Part shown: piece by piece, positions 1-8,309 of the stretch
Numbering within the stretch: the stretch's first letter is position 1
Layout: each line of letters opens with the position of its first letter
Assembly (NCBI RefSeq): GCF_900102035.1
Contig: NZ_LT629689.1
Location: 4,448,001 to 4,512,000 of the forward strand
Direction: 5' to 3'
From: Pseudomonas extremaustralis
Lineage (GTDB): Bacteria > Pseudomonadota > Gammaproteobacteria > Pseudomonadales > Pseudomonadaceae
DNA: 64,000 nt
Program-made: the position numbers and the translations under genes
The notes under the pieces: model-generated
The model's input: only the letters and a program-made list of their open reading frames with translations
What the model was told of the DNA's origin: nothing
Database searches by the model: none

Positions 1-855
1 CATGCTGGAGGAGTCGGAGCCGACGCGGTTGACCAGCGGGCCGAGTTCTTCCAGGTCCATCAGATCGTTGGCGAACTTGGTGCGACGGGCCACGGCCCAG
101 TTGCGGTTGCCGGTGATGGTGTTGATCTCGCCGTTGTGGGCGAGGAAGCGGAATGGCTGGGCCAGCGGCCATTTCGGCAGGGTGTTGGTGGAGAAGCGCT
201 GGTGGAACACGCAGATCGCGGTTTGCAGGCGCTCATCGCTCAGGTCCGGATAGAAGGCGGTCAAGTCCGCCGGCATCATCAGGCCTTTATAAATGATGGT
301 CTTGTGGGAAAAGCTGCAGATGTAGTGGTCGGTGTCGGCGGCATTGGACACGGACGAACGGCGACGCGATGTGAACAGCTTGATCGCCATGTCCTGGTCG
401 CTCAGGCCGTCGCCCGCGATGAACACTTGTTCGATCTGCGGCAGGCGCTCCAAGGCCAGGCGGCCGAGCACACTGGTGTCGATCGGCACTTTGCGCCAGC
501 CGACGAGCTGCAGGCCGGCGGCGAGGATCTCGCGGTTCATGTTCTCGCGAGCGGCTTCGGCTTTGACCGGGTCCTGGTTGAAGAACACCATGCCCACGGC
601 GTACTGCTTGGGCAGCTCGACCGCGAAATGCTCCTTGGCGATGGCGCGCAGGAACAGGTCGGGCTTTTGAATGAGCAAGCCACAACCGTCACCGGTCTTG
701 CCGTCGGCGTTGATCCCACCGCGGTGGGTCATGCAGGTCAGGGCCTCGATGGCCGTTTGCAAAAGGGTATGACTGGGCTCGCCCTGCATGTGGGCAATCA
801 GGCCGAAACCGCAGTTATCCTTGAATTCATCGGGTTGGTACAGACCTGCTTTCAT
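1..855 (-). CDS. gltB: Glutamate synthase large subunit, N-terminal part (cut by window edge)
   Basis: Large subunit of NADPH-dependent glutamate synthase, which moves the amide nitrogen of glutamine onto 2-oxoglutarate. Only the first 285 codons are in the window and the frame is open to base 1. The protein begins MKAGLYQPDEFKDNCGFG. Cys15 is the expected N-terminal nucleophile of the class II glutamine amidotransferase domain, exposed after removal of a 14-residue propeptide. Further conserved blocks are the THRGG motif near residue 45 and the RFSTNT and HNGEINT motifs near residues 220-245. The ATG at 853-855 fits the family N-terminus. A promoter candidate lies about 110 bases upstream. 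The identification is firm; the remainder lies outside the window. Confidence 0.95.
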   Translation of the reverse strand, partial: MKAGLYQPDEFKDNCGFGLIAHMQGEPSHTLLQTAIEALTCMTHRGGINADGKTGDGCGLLIQKPDLFLRAIAKEHFAVELPKQYAVGMVFFNQDPVKAEAARENMNREILAAGLQLVGWRKVPIDTSVLGRLALERLPQIEQVFIAGDGLSDQDMAIKLFTSRRRSSVSNAADTDHYICSFSHKTIIYKGLMMPADLTAFYPDLSDERLQTAICVFHQRFSTNTLPKWPLAQPFRFLAHNGEINTITGNRNWAVARRTKFANDLMDLEELGPLVNRVGSDSSSM

Positions 856-966
856 AGACACTTTCTCACCAGGCTGCCTCTTATATCGAGGCGAATTTCT
901 TTTCAATTCAACCAGTTACCTTCCACGCCGAACGTACGCCGGCTTTGCAGGGGCAAAAGGGAGGTC

Positions 967-995
967 ATTGTACACACCGACACAGACGCTCACAA
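967..995 (-). promoter_or_regulatory. Candidate sigma70 promoter for gltB
   Basis: Reading the minus strand, TTGTGA (990-995) is followed after 17 bases by TACAAT (967-972), a five of six match to the -10 consensus. Transcription would begin near 960 and leave a leader of roughly 105 bases before the gltB start. That leader contains a small GCCTC/GAGGC hairpin at 876-892. Assigned by eye only. Confidence 0.6.
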
Positions 996-1000
996 ATTTA

Positions 1001-1029
1001 GCGACGAGATGTCGCAAATCTATGTCGCA
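1001..1029. promoter_or_regulatory. GTCGC repeat cluster upstream of the gltB promoter
   Basis: ATGTCGCA occurs twice in direct orientation (1009-1016 and 1022-1029). The first copy also pairs with GCGAC at 1001-1005 as an inverted repeat (GCGAC-GAGAT-GTCGC). The cluster sits just upstream of the gltB -35 box, where an activator or repressor would bind. The regulator is not known to me. The 352-base gap 856-1207 otherwise holds the leader, the promoter, a palindrome and a stem-loop, and no gene. Confidence 0.4.
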
Positions 1030-1062
1030 TTTATGAAAGGTTTAAAGCGATATGCTGTGCTA

Positions 1063-1085
1063 GTCAAAACTTTTTTAATTTTGAC
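1063..1085. promoter_or_regulatory. GTCAAAA palindrome
   Basis: GTCAAAA (1063-1069) and TTTTGAC (1079-1085) form a perfect 7-base inverted repeat around a T-rich 9-base centre. It lies upstream of gltB and could be an operator. It is too weak to act as an intrinsic terminator. Function not known. Confidence 0.35.
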
Positions 1086-1180
1086 CGCTACGACTCAAAA
1101 GCTACTGTAACGCAGACACCACAAAGCGCGCGGCCTTGAGGGCTGCACGCACTTGCGGATTTTTTTTGAGGTGCCGGGAG

Positions 1181-1201
1181 GGCGGCCTGGGTAAGGCCGC
1201 C
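1181..1201 (-). terminator. Stem-loop just after the DamX-like gene
   Basis: GGCGGCCT (1181-1188) pairs perfectly with AGGCCGCC (1194-1201) around a 5-base loop. It begins 7 bases past the stop codon of the minus-strand gene. There is no U-tract directly after the stem in that direction, so it may act as a 3' end protector or a weak terminator. Confidence 0.45.
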
Positions 1202-1207
1202 GGATCT

Positions 1208-2773
1208 TCAGCGAGTTGTTGCCAGTTCCTGTTGAACGCTGGCAACAGTGCGAGGCCAAGGTTTACCAGCCTGAACCTTCGCTGGCAAGGCCTTGATAGC
1301 GGTATCGGCGGCGGCACGGCTGGAGAAGCTGCCGTAAGTGATCACGTAGAGCGGCTTGCCGTTGAGCACTTTCTTGAAGTAACGGTACTCGCCACCCTGC
1401 TCTTTCACGAACGCCTGGGCATTGGCTTCGGAGCTGGTGCCAAGGATCTGCACCACGAAGTTACCGCTCGGCTGGCTGGTGTACCAGCTGCTGCCGGTGG
1501 CGCCGGCCTTGGCGACGGTGGCTGCCGGTTTTTCAACCGGCTTGGCAGCTGGAGCCGGAGCGGGCTTGGCGGCTGGCGCAGGCGCAGGAGCGACAGGCTT
1601 GGTCACAGGCGCAGGCTTGGCAGTGGCGACAGTCGGCGCAGGAATAGGTTTCGCGGCCGGCTGACCCGCCGGCACGCCCACAGGTGGCGAGGTGGTGGTC
1701 ACGGTCGGCGGTGTGCTGCTTGAGCCTTCCACCGGCACACCGTCGTCGCCTTCGGAGATGCCGCCGGCTGCTTCGGCGAGCGGACCGCGCATCACCGGCT
1801 GGCCGACCATCGGCAGGCTGGTCGGTTGGCCGGAGTTGGCGAATTCGACGTTTGGCGTGGGCTTGCCCAATGGCAACTGCGCCTGTTCGGTTGGCGCACC
1901 GGTCGTGGTCGGCGCCTTGTTGCGACCCGGGATCAACCAGGCGGCGGCAACAGCAACCACGACAACGGCGGAAATAGCCAATACGTGCTTCTTAGGCATA
2001 GTGAACCCCATCTTTGGACGCTTGACCGCAGAGCGGCTAGCAATCATGGCTTCGATCATGGCATCGCGGGCGACCTGATTGATGGTGCCAGGCCAGCCGT
2101 CCGAGCTTTCGTGAATATCAGAGATCTGCTGGGCGGAAAAAAGTTCGATGCCCTGTCCGGCGCCTTCGAGGCGTTGCGCCAGATATTCGCGGGTTTCTTC
2201 CTCTTCGTACGGCTGCAACTCGATAACGTGAAACAGTTCCTGATCGCCACTGATCTGCTCGAGTTCGGCGATCAACGACGACTCACCGAACAGGAATACA
2301 TGCGGACGACCTTCCGGCGTACCCGCCGCCAGTGCCAGCAGCGCTTCCAGGGCGGATTCGTCGAGCTGCTCGGCATCATCCACCAGCAGGTAGACTTCCT
2401 GGCCGGTCAGGCCCAATTGCACAATCTGCTTGAGGATCGCATTCGGCTCGGCAGTGGAAACATCCAGCGCCTGGGCAACCTGACGCAGCACACCCGCCGC
2501 ATCCCCGGCGCCACGGGCTGACACCACCACGCTTTGGACCGATTGCTTGTTGGTACTGGCGACCAGTGCCTGGCGCAGCAGGGTCTTGCCGCTGCCCAGC
2601 GGGCCAGTGACGACCAGCAACAGCTGGCTGTAACGCGCGAGATGATGCAATTGCCCGAGCACCGACTTGCGCTGCGCGGGGAAAAATTTGAAACCAGGCA
2701 CCCGTGGGGCAAAGGGGTCGTGGCTTAACTGGTAATGGCCGAGGAACGCCTCGTCGGCATGCAAACTAGTCAT
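1208..2773 (-). CDS. AAA+ ATPase with C-terminal SPOR domain (DamX-like)
   Basis: A 521-residue protein with a cytoplasmic AAA/ExeA-type ATPase domain (about residues 20-250; Walker A GPLGSGKT at 57-64; Walker B near the VYLLVDDAEQ stretch). A single transmembrane helix follows at about 264-284, then a Pro/Ala/Lys-rich periplasmic linker and a SPOR domain (about 432-515) of the kind that binds denuded peptidoglycan at the division site. In pseudomonads this gene normally sits between aroB and gltB, as here, 10 bases after aroB. Enterobacterial DamX shares the membrane helix and SPOR domain. A role in cell division or envelope maintenance is inferred from the SPOR domain; the ATPase substrate is unknown. 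Confidence 0.85.
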   Translation of the reverse strand: MTSLHADEAFLGHYQLSHDPFAPRVPGFKFFPAQRKSVLGQLHHLARYSQLLLVVTGPLGSGKTLLRQALVASTNKQSVQSVVVSARGAGDAAGVLRQVAQALDVSTAEPNAILKQIVQLGLTGQEVYLLVDDAEQLDESALEALLALAAGTPEGRPHVFLFGESSLIAELEQISGDQELFHVIELQPYEEEETREYLAQRLEGAGQGIELFSAQQISDIHESSDGWPGTINQVARDAMIEAMIASRSAVKRPKMGFTMPKKHVLAISAVVVVAVAAAWLIPGRNKAPTTTGAPTEQAQLPLGKPTPNVEFANSGQPTSLPMVGQPVMRGPLAEAAGGISEGDDGVPVEGSSSTPPTVTTTSPPVGVPAGQPAAKPIPAPTVATAKPAPVTKPVAPAPAPAAKPAPAPAAKPVEKPAATVAKAGATGSSWYTSQPSGNFVVQILGTSSEANAQAFVKEQGGEYRYFKKVLNGKPLYVITYGSFSSRAAADTAIKALPAKVQAGKPWPRTVASVQQELATTR

Positions 2774-2783
2774 CGGGCTTTTA

Positions 2784-3884
2784 TTAACCTTTAAGCTGGG
2801 CCAGGGCGCGGTAATCCGCTCCCAGCGTGGCCTGTAAAATCTCTTTCGGATAATCGTCGGTCACCACCGCTTCGCCCATGCGGCGCAGCAGCACCAGTCG
2901 CAGTCGACCGTCGATCACTTTCTTGTCTATCGCCATGTGTTCGAGGAAATCCGCCTCGGTCATCTCCTGGGGTGGGATCACCGGCAAACCGGCGCGCTGG
3001 AACAGGCGGATACCGCGATCACGCTCCTGGGCGCTGATCCAGCCCAGGCGCTGCGACATCTCCAAGGCCATCACTGTGCCAGCCGCTACGGCCTCGCCAT
3101 GCAACCACACACCATAGCCCATGTGGGTTTCGATCGCATGGCCGAAGGTGTGGCCCAGGTTCAAGGTGGCCCGCACGCCGGACTCCCGTTCGTCGGCATT
3201 GACCACCAACGCCTTGGCCGCGCAGGAACGGGAAATCGCTTCGGTCAACGCCACCTGGTCGAGGGCGCGCAGTGCGTCCACATGTTCTTCCAGCCAGGTC
3301 AGGAACGGCTCGTCGCAGATCAGCCCATACTTGATGACTTCTGCCAGGCCCGCCGACAGCTCGCGCGGTGGCAAGGTGTTGAGGGTCGCGGTGTCGATCA
3401 GTACAGCCTGGGGCTGATAGAACGCGCCCACCATGTTCTTGCCCAGCGGGTGGTTGATGCCGGTCTTGCCACCCACCGACGAATCGACCTGGGACAGCAG
3501 GGTGGTCGGGACCTGGATGAAGTCCACGCCGCGCTGGTAACAGGCGGCTGCAAAACCGGCCATGTCACCGATCACGCCGCCACCCAGGGCAACGATGGTG
3601 GTACGGCGGTCATGGCGTGCCGTGAGCAGGCCATCGAAGATCAGTTGCAGGGTTTCCCAGTTCTTGTGGGCCTCGCCGTCCGGCAAGACCACGGAGATCA
3701 CCGAGTACGCCGCCAGGCTGCGGCTCAGACGCTCAAGATACAGCGGCGCGACCGTTTCGTTGGAGATGATCGCCACTTGCCGCCCGGCAATGTGCGGCGC
3801 GAGCAACTCGGGCTGGTCCAACAGACCTTCGCCAATGTGGATCGGGTAGCTGCGCTCGCCTAGATCGACCTTAAGTGTCTGCAT
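2784..3884 (-). CDS. aroB: 3-dehydroquinate synthase
   Basis: Second enzyme of the shikimate pathway, converting DAHP to 3-dehydroquinate with NAD+ and a divalent metal. The 366-residue protein starts [15 protein letters not shown]. The upstream in-frame Met at 3959 is rejected because the family N-terminus begins at 3884. Visible motifs are the NAD-binding [11 protein letters not shown] stretch, [17 protein letters not shown], and the metal ligands in the [11 protein letters not shown] region. It follows aroK on the same strand with a 125-base gap, the usual aroK-aroB arrangement downstream of pilQ. Length is normal for the family (about 360-370). Confidence 0.97.
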   Translation of the reverse strand: MQTLKVDLGERSYPIHIGEGLLDQPELLAPHIAGRQVAIISNETVAPLYLERLSRSLAAYSVISVVLPDGEAHKNWETLQLIFDGLLTARHDRRTTIVALGGGVIGDMAGFAAACYQRGVDFIQVPTTLLSQVDSSVGGKTGINHPLGKNMVGAFYQPQAVLIDTATLNTLPPRELSAGLAEVIKYGLICDEPFLTWLEEHVDALRALDQVALTEAISRSCAAKALVVNADERESGVRATLNLGHTFGHAIETHMGYGVWLHGEAVAAGTVMALEMSQRLGWISAQERDRGIRLFQRAGLPVIPPQEMTEADFLEHMAIDKKVIDGRLRLVLLRRMGEAVVTDDYPKEILQATLGADYRALAQLKG

Positions 3885-4009
3885 GTGTCCCCGCGTTAGA
3901 GATGTATTGACGACCGGCAATGTCGAGATCAGACGCTGCCTGATGGCTCTACGCCACACCCTGGAGGGTGATGGCGCGCCGCCGAGAATAGCGCATTTCG
4001 GGCCTGGCT

Positions 4010-4528
4010 TTAACGGGGTGGCAGCCGTTGCAGGCGCTCTAGAATGTCGAGCACCACCATCCGGGGTGGCCGCTCATCGGTTTCCACCACCAGATCGGCG
4101 ATTTCCCGATACAGCGGATCGCGCAGCGCCAGCAGGTCCCGCAGGGTCTTGGCCGGATCGGCGGTGCGCAGCAACGGGCGATTGCGATCGCGGGCGGTAC
4201 GGCCCACTTGCTGCTCCACCGATGCATGCAAATAGACCACCCGACCACCGGCACGCAGCGCTCGTCGGTTTTCATCGCGCATCACCGCGCCGCCGCCGGT
4301 CGCCAATACCACGCCATCGCAGTCGCACAGCTCGGCAATCATTGCCTGCTCGCGATCGCGAAAGCCCAGCTCGCCTTCCTTATCGAAGATCCATGGGATA
4401 TTGGCACCCGTGCGCAATTCAATTTCCTTGTCGGAATCTTTGAATGGCAGGCGCAGCTCTTTGGCCAGCAAACGGCCGATGGTGCTTTTTCCAGCGCCCA
4501 TCGGTCCTACAAGAATCAAATTTCGCAC
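4010..4528 (-). CDS. aroK: Shikimate kinase
   Basis: Phosphorylates shikimate at the 3-hydroxyl using ATP. The 172-residue protein has the P-loop GPMGAGKST at residues 8-16, the shikimate-binding DSDKEIE motif, the GGGAV motif near residue 78 and the lid-region RNRPLL. It starts with GTG (4526-4528), 4 bases after the pilQ-side boundary, so it is close enough to pilQ to be cotranscribed. Typical size for AroK. No anomaly seen. Confidence 0.96.
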   Translation of the reverse strand: MRNLILVGPMGAGKSTIGRLLAKELRLPFKDSDKEIELRTGANIPWIFDKEGELGFRDREQAMIAELCDCDGVVLATGGGAVMRDENRRALRAGGRVVYLHASVEQQVGRTARDRNRPLLRTADPAKTLRDLLALRDPLYREIADLVVETDERPPRMVVLDILERLQRLPPR

Positions 4529-4532
4529 AGAA

Positions 4533-5915
4533 TCAACGACTCACAGCAATCGCCTGGTTATTCATAATACGCGGAGTCAGGAATACCAGCAGCTCGGATT
4601 TTTTCTCCGCCAGCACATCGCGCCGGAAAAGGCGGCCAAGATACGGCACATCGCCAAAAAATGGCACCTTATCTACCACTTTGCTTTGGGTATTGGAGAA
4701 AACGCCACCGATGACGATGGTCTCGCCATCCTTGACCAGCACCTTGGCGTTGACCTCGTTTTTCTTGATGGGCGGTACGTCGTTGAGTTTGTTGAGGTAG
4801 TCGGGCTCATCCTTGGTGACCTTGACCTCCATGATCACCCGGTCGTCGGGGGTGATCTGCGGCGTGACTTCCAGTGACAGCGAGGCCTCCTTGAACGATA
4901 CCGAGGTCGCGCCACTGGAGCTGGACTCCTGGTAGGGAATCTCGGTGCCCTTGAGGATGCGCGCGGTTTCCTTGTCGGAGGTGACCACCTTGGGCTGCGA
5001 GACGATTTCCCCGTTGCCGGTTTTCTCCATGGCGTTCAGTTCCAGGTCCAACAGCAGGTTGTCGGTGATAAAGGCGATGCCCAGGCCGGAGGTACCGCCG
5101 AGCGCCCCCACGTCGACAAAGGGCGAACTGGGCGGGTTCTGCGGGGGTTCCGCGCCTTCGGCCAGGGGTTTCTGGAGACCGCCGGCGCCCCAGTTACCGC
5201 GATTGATCCGCCCACCCCAGCGCACCCCCAGACTTTTGTCGTAGTCGACGTTAGCCTCGACAATCCGCGCCTCGATCATGACCTGGCGCACCGGCACGTC
5301 CAATTGCGCCACGATCCGCCGCAGTTCCTCCAGACGCTCGCCGGTCTGGTAGGCAATGATGTTATTGGTGCGGTCGTCCACCGCCACCGAGCCCCGCTCA
5401 TCGGTGCTGCCCTCAAGGCCGGCCACCGACTGGAACAGCTTGGCCAGGTCTGCCGCCTTGGCGTAATTGACCTGCAACAGCTCACGGCGCAAGGGCGCCA
5501 GCTCGGCCATTTGCTTGCGCGACTCCAGGGTCAACAGTTCGCGGGCGGCCAACTCCTCGGCCGGGGCCACCAGCAATACGCCAGCCTTGACCCGCTTATC
5601 CAGGCCTTTGGCTTGCAACACCAGGTCCAGCGCCTGGTCCCAGGGCACGTCCTTGAGACGCAAAGTGAGCGAGCCCTGCACATCGTCACCGGCCACCAGG
5701 TTGAGGCCCGCCACGTCGGCGATCTGCTGCAGCGCAGCGCGCAGCTCAATGTTCTGGAAGTTGAGGTTCAGCGTGTCGCCGGTATAGGTGCTCGATGTCG
5801 CACTGCCGGGGGGCGGCAACTGGATAAGATCCACGCGATTGGGCACAGCGGCAGCCATCGGTGCTGTGAACGCTATCCATAGCGCCACACCGAAGGACAG
5901 GAAAGTCCTTTTCAT
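4533..5915 (-). CDS. pilQ: Type IV pilus secretin PilQ, short form
   Basis: Outer-membrane secretin through which a type IV pilus would exit. The 460-residue protein has a signal peptide (cleavage probably after PMAAA, near residue 23), an N0/STN-type domain (about 45-115), an N1/NolW domain (about 145-205) and the C-terminal secretin barrel (about 230-455), ending with the VFLTPRI signature. PilQ of P. aeruginosa is about 700 residues and carries AMIN domains that bind peptidoglycan. Here the N0 domain follows almost directly on the signal peptide, so those domains are absent. Last gene of the pil operon, directly before aroK. The secretin assignment is firm. Confidence 0.92.
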   Translation of the reverse strand: MKRTFLSFGVALWIAFTAPMAAAVPNRVDLIQLPPPGSATSSTYTGDTLNLNFQNIELRAALQQIADVAGLNLVAGDDVQGSLTLRLKDVPWDQALDLVLQAKGLDKRVKAGVLLVAPAEELAARELLTLESRKQMAELAPLRRELLQVNYAKAADLAKLFQSVAGLEGSTDERGSVAVDDRTNNIIAYQTGERLEELRRIVAQLDVPVRQVMIEARIVEANVDYDKSLGVRWGGRINRGNWGAGGLQKPLAEGAEPPQNPPSSPFVDVGALGGTSGLGIAFITDNLLLDLELNAMEKTGNGEIVSQPKVVTSDKETARILKGTEIPYQESSSSGATSVSFKEASLSLEVTPQITPDDRVIMEVKVTKDEPDYLNKLNDVPPIKKNEVNAKVLVKDGETIVIGGVFSNTQSKVVDKVPFFGDVPYLGRLFRRDVLAEKKSELLVFLTPRIMNNQAIAVSR

Positions 5916-5928
5916 TGAGTCGATTCCG

Positions 5929-6891
5929 TTATGAGTTGACGTTTAACACGAGGGTTCGCGAGCGCTCCAGCCAGGCGCCCTGTTCATCGGGGAACAGCTC
6001 CACCAGTTCGATATGCCCATCATGGATGGCCGTGACCCGACCGTGGTCCGGCCCCAGGTAGTCGCCGACCGCCAACCGGTGCACTTGCGATGCCACACGC
6101 AGCAGGGCAAACGTGCGCAGGTCACGAGACAGCGTGCCGACCATTTCAAACCGATCCACCGCGATGCGTTCCAGCACTCCACGCGGTCGGGCGAGATCCG
6201 GTGCACGGGCCAGTCGCCCCGACCGGTGATCGACCTGAGCGGCGAACGGCTGAAAAGGATCGCGCAGCCCGGACGGGTCGTAGACGAAAGGCGCGGCCTG
6301 AACGGAAAGTCGCCCACCTTGTTGCGCATGCCAGTACGTCTTGACCCGCAGATCGAGGCGCAACAGCGTGCTATCACGGCGCAGGGCAATGTCGTGCACC
6401 GTGGCGATTCGCGACAGGCCACCCAGGCCGCTCACGAACATCGCCAGGTCGTGATAAGCCCCCACCACGCCGATGTGCACGGACCGCTCGCTGTGGAACG
6501 GCCCCGCCTGCTCATCCAGCGGGACAACGCTCTCGACCAGCAAACCATTGGCCAGCGCCAACCGGGCAATGTCCTCCAGCAAGCCGGGCATTTCGGATGC
6601 CCTCGGCAACTGTCGCACGAGCTCGTCAGCCTTGGCCTGGTCAAGCTGAAGCTGATGGGTCCGTTCCTCAAGGCTGGCAGCCAACGCGGTCTTTTGCGCC
6701 AATTGCGCTCGCAGGGCCGCTTCCTGCGCCTCGGCCTGGCGCAACTGCTCACGCGATGGACTCAGGTACGCGAGGTTACCCACCACCAGCACCACAGCGG
6801 CCAGCGCACAACCCAGCAAAGCCTTGCCAGGCAGAGGCCAATTTGCAGCGTTGTGAGTGAGCGCGGAAAGGTCGAGCCTGGGCAGGCTCAT
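5929..6891 (-). CDS. PilO-PilP fusion, pilus inner-membrane alignment protein
   Basis: One 320-residue protein in place of two. Residues 1-195 look like PilO: a membrane helix at about 22-45, a coiled coil rich in Gln/Ala/Glu (about 48-95) and a ferredoxin-like domain. Residues 205-318 look like PilP: DPSGLRDPFQPF, MVGTLSRDLRTFALL and VGDYLGPDHGRV are PilP signatures. The separate PilP lipoprotein signal and start codon are absent. It overlaps pilN by 4 bases and precedes pilQ by 13. In known systems PilO pairs with PilN and PilP contacts the PilQ periplasmic domain. A fusion would tether these covalently. There is no sign of a frameshift at the junction. Confidence 0.88.
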   Translation of the reverse strand: MSLPRLDLSALTHNAANWPLPGKALLGCALAAVVLVVGNLAYLSPSREQLRQAEAQEAALRAQLAQKTALAASLEERTHQLQLDQAKADELVRQLPRASEMPGLLEDIARLALANGLLVESVVPLDEQAGPFHSERSVHIGVVGAYHDLAMFVSGLGGLSRIATVHDIALRRDSTLLRLDLRVKTYWHAQQGGRLSVQAAPFVYDPSGLRDPFQPFAAQVDHRSGRLARAPDLARPRGVLERIAVDRFEMVGTLSRDLRTFALLRVASQVHRLAVGDYLGPDHGRVTAIHDGHIELVELFPDEQGAWLERSRTLVLNVNS

Positions 6892-7442
6892 GGCTGGGCC
6901 TCGGAGGACTCTGCCTGGTGCACCATCAGCTGGAATTCGTTCTGACCGTTTGCGCCGTCGGTCCGCACCTGCTGCAGCCGAGCGCTGTGGGAGCTCTCGG
7001 AGGCCTCCAGGCTGCGCATCAACCGGGCAATGTCCTGGCTGGACTCAGCAGTGCCGCGGATATTCAGCGTATCGCCCTTTGCCACCACTTCATGCAGATG
7101 CACGCCCTCGGGCATCGCACGCGCCAGTTGGTCCAGCAAGCGGGCCCCGGACGAGCGGCCATCGTGCAGGTCCTGCACGACCTTCATGCGCCGCGCCAAT
7201 TGCTGGCTTTGCGCCTGTAGATCGTCGATGGTCTTGATGCGCGCGTCCAGAATGTCGACGTCCGTGCCCAAGTGGTCGTTGCGCGTCACCTGCCGGTCAA
7301 TCGCCTGATCGATCACCTGGTTCGCCAGCCACACGGCCGCAAGTGCCACAGCGGCAAACGCCAGCAACAGCGCGAGAAAATACTTGCGCCGCCGCGCCAC
7401 CAGCGCCTGGCGCCAAGGCAACAGATTGATTCGTGTCTTCAA
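6888..7442 (-). CDS. pilN: Type IV pilus inner-membrane protein PilN
   Basis: A 184-residue bitopic protein. The short cytoplasmic N-terminus carries the conserved RINLLPWR motif that docks in PilM, followed by a membrane helix (about residues 20-43), a coiled coil and a periplasmic ferredoxin-like domain. The start is a TTG at 7440-7442, chosen because it has GAGGAG six bases upstream, places the INLLPW motif at the N-terminus as in the family, and overlaps the pilM stop by 4 bases. A longer in-frame extension to 7655 lies inside pilM and is not credible. Confidence 0.9.
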   Translation of the reverse strand: MKTRINLLPWRQALVARRRKYFLALLLAFAAVALAAVWLANQVIDQAIDRQVTRNDHLGTDVDILDARIKTIDDLQAQSQQLARRMKVVQDLHDGRSSGARLLDQLARAMPEGVHLHEVVAKGDTLNIRGTAESSQDIARLMRSLEASESSHSARLQQVRTDGANGQNEFQLMVHQAESSEAQP

Positions 7443-8092
7443 GCGAAACTCCTCAGGGCCAACCCGCAAGCGATTCCCATCCCCGGGGCATCCACGGCCC
7501 ATTGTGCGCCATCGACTCGATGGCCCGGCGTGAAGCTGGCGAAATCCTGACCGCAAGCGCGCGCCAATGCAAACCCTTCGACGTCCACCACCTTCGCCAC
7601 CAGGCCAGCCAAGGCCAAAACCGCCTCGCGGGCCTCCACCTGTTCTTTCAGGCAAGCCGCCAGCAATACCTGTACCCGCGCCGGCTCCTGGACCGACGGG
7701 CCCTGAACCTGGAAATCGATGGCAACATCGTCCAGCGGATAGGGAATGTACTGGTCCGCCTCCATCTGGATCATCCAGGCCATCTCGTCATCGGTGAGCC
7801 CGGCGTCCATCTCGATGACGTGCGTGATCACCGACGGCCCGGCCACGGCAACCGCAGCGCCCCGGGCCGATGTGTGCAGCCGCGACAACGCGGCCTGAAG
7901 GGCTCGCCCCACACCCTCGATATCCAGCACTGCACCGTCGACCACCGCGTGGGCGGGCAGCGCTTGCGTGGTATAGCCCTGAACGCTGTAGCCGGTGGAC
8001 GAACGGCCCAGCTCCACCAACCGGATGGCCGTGTCATTGATATCGACGCCTAGAAGGCTGTCGACTTTTCGCCGGAAAAATCCTTTTCCCAT
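7439..8092 (-). CDS. pilM: Shortened PilM, actin-like pilus assembly protein with internal deletion
   Basis: First gene of the pil operon, divergent from ponA. It encodes 217 residues; PilM is normally about 354. The first 160 or so residues match well (LLGVDIND near the start, VAVAGPSVITHVIEMDAGL, EADQYIPYPLDDVAIDF, VLLAACLKEQVEAREAVLALAGL, KVVDVEGFAL). The text then jumps, after about 20 unrelated residues, to the usual C-terminal ending IACGLALRSF. Roughly 135 residues, including the second actin-like lobe and part of the nucleotide pocket, are missing in frame. The ATG at 8090-8092 has GGAG close upstream and is preferred over the ATG at 8251. ATP binding is therefore doubtful, while the PilN-binding lobe may persist. 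Confidence 0.88.
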   Translation of the reverse strand: MGKGFFRRKVDSLLGVDINDTAIRLVELGRSSTGYSVQGYTTQALPAHAVVDGAVLDIEGVGRALQAALSRLHTSARGAAVAVAGPSVITHVIEMDAGLTDDEMAWMIQMEADQYIPYPLDDVAIDFQVQGPSVQEPARVQVLLAACLKEQVEAREAVLALAGLVAKVVDVEGFALARACGQDFASFTPGHRVDGAQWAVDAPGMGIACGLALRSFA

Positions 8093-8309
8093 AAAACTCC
8101 CCAAAACTTTGCCTGTCATACCGCCTGATTGCCGCCGGGCACCCTGCATTCGGTCGACTTGTCGAAGAGCCGCGAATGACGCCCCAAGCCGAAAATGCTT
8201 TAATGCCCAGCGTTTTTTCCCGCTTTTTATCTGCAGCTCGGGTTGATCCATCGTTTGCCATGCATGCCCCGACGCCTAACCCATTCTTTTCTCTGGAAAT
8301 CCAAAAGCC

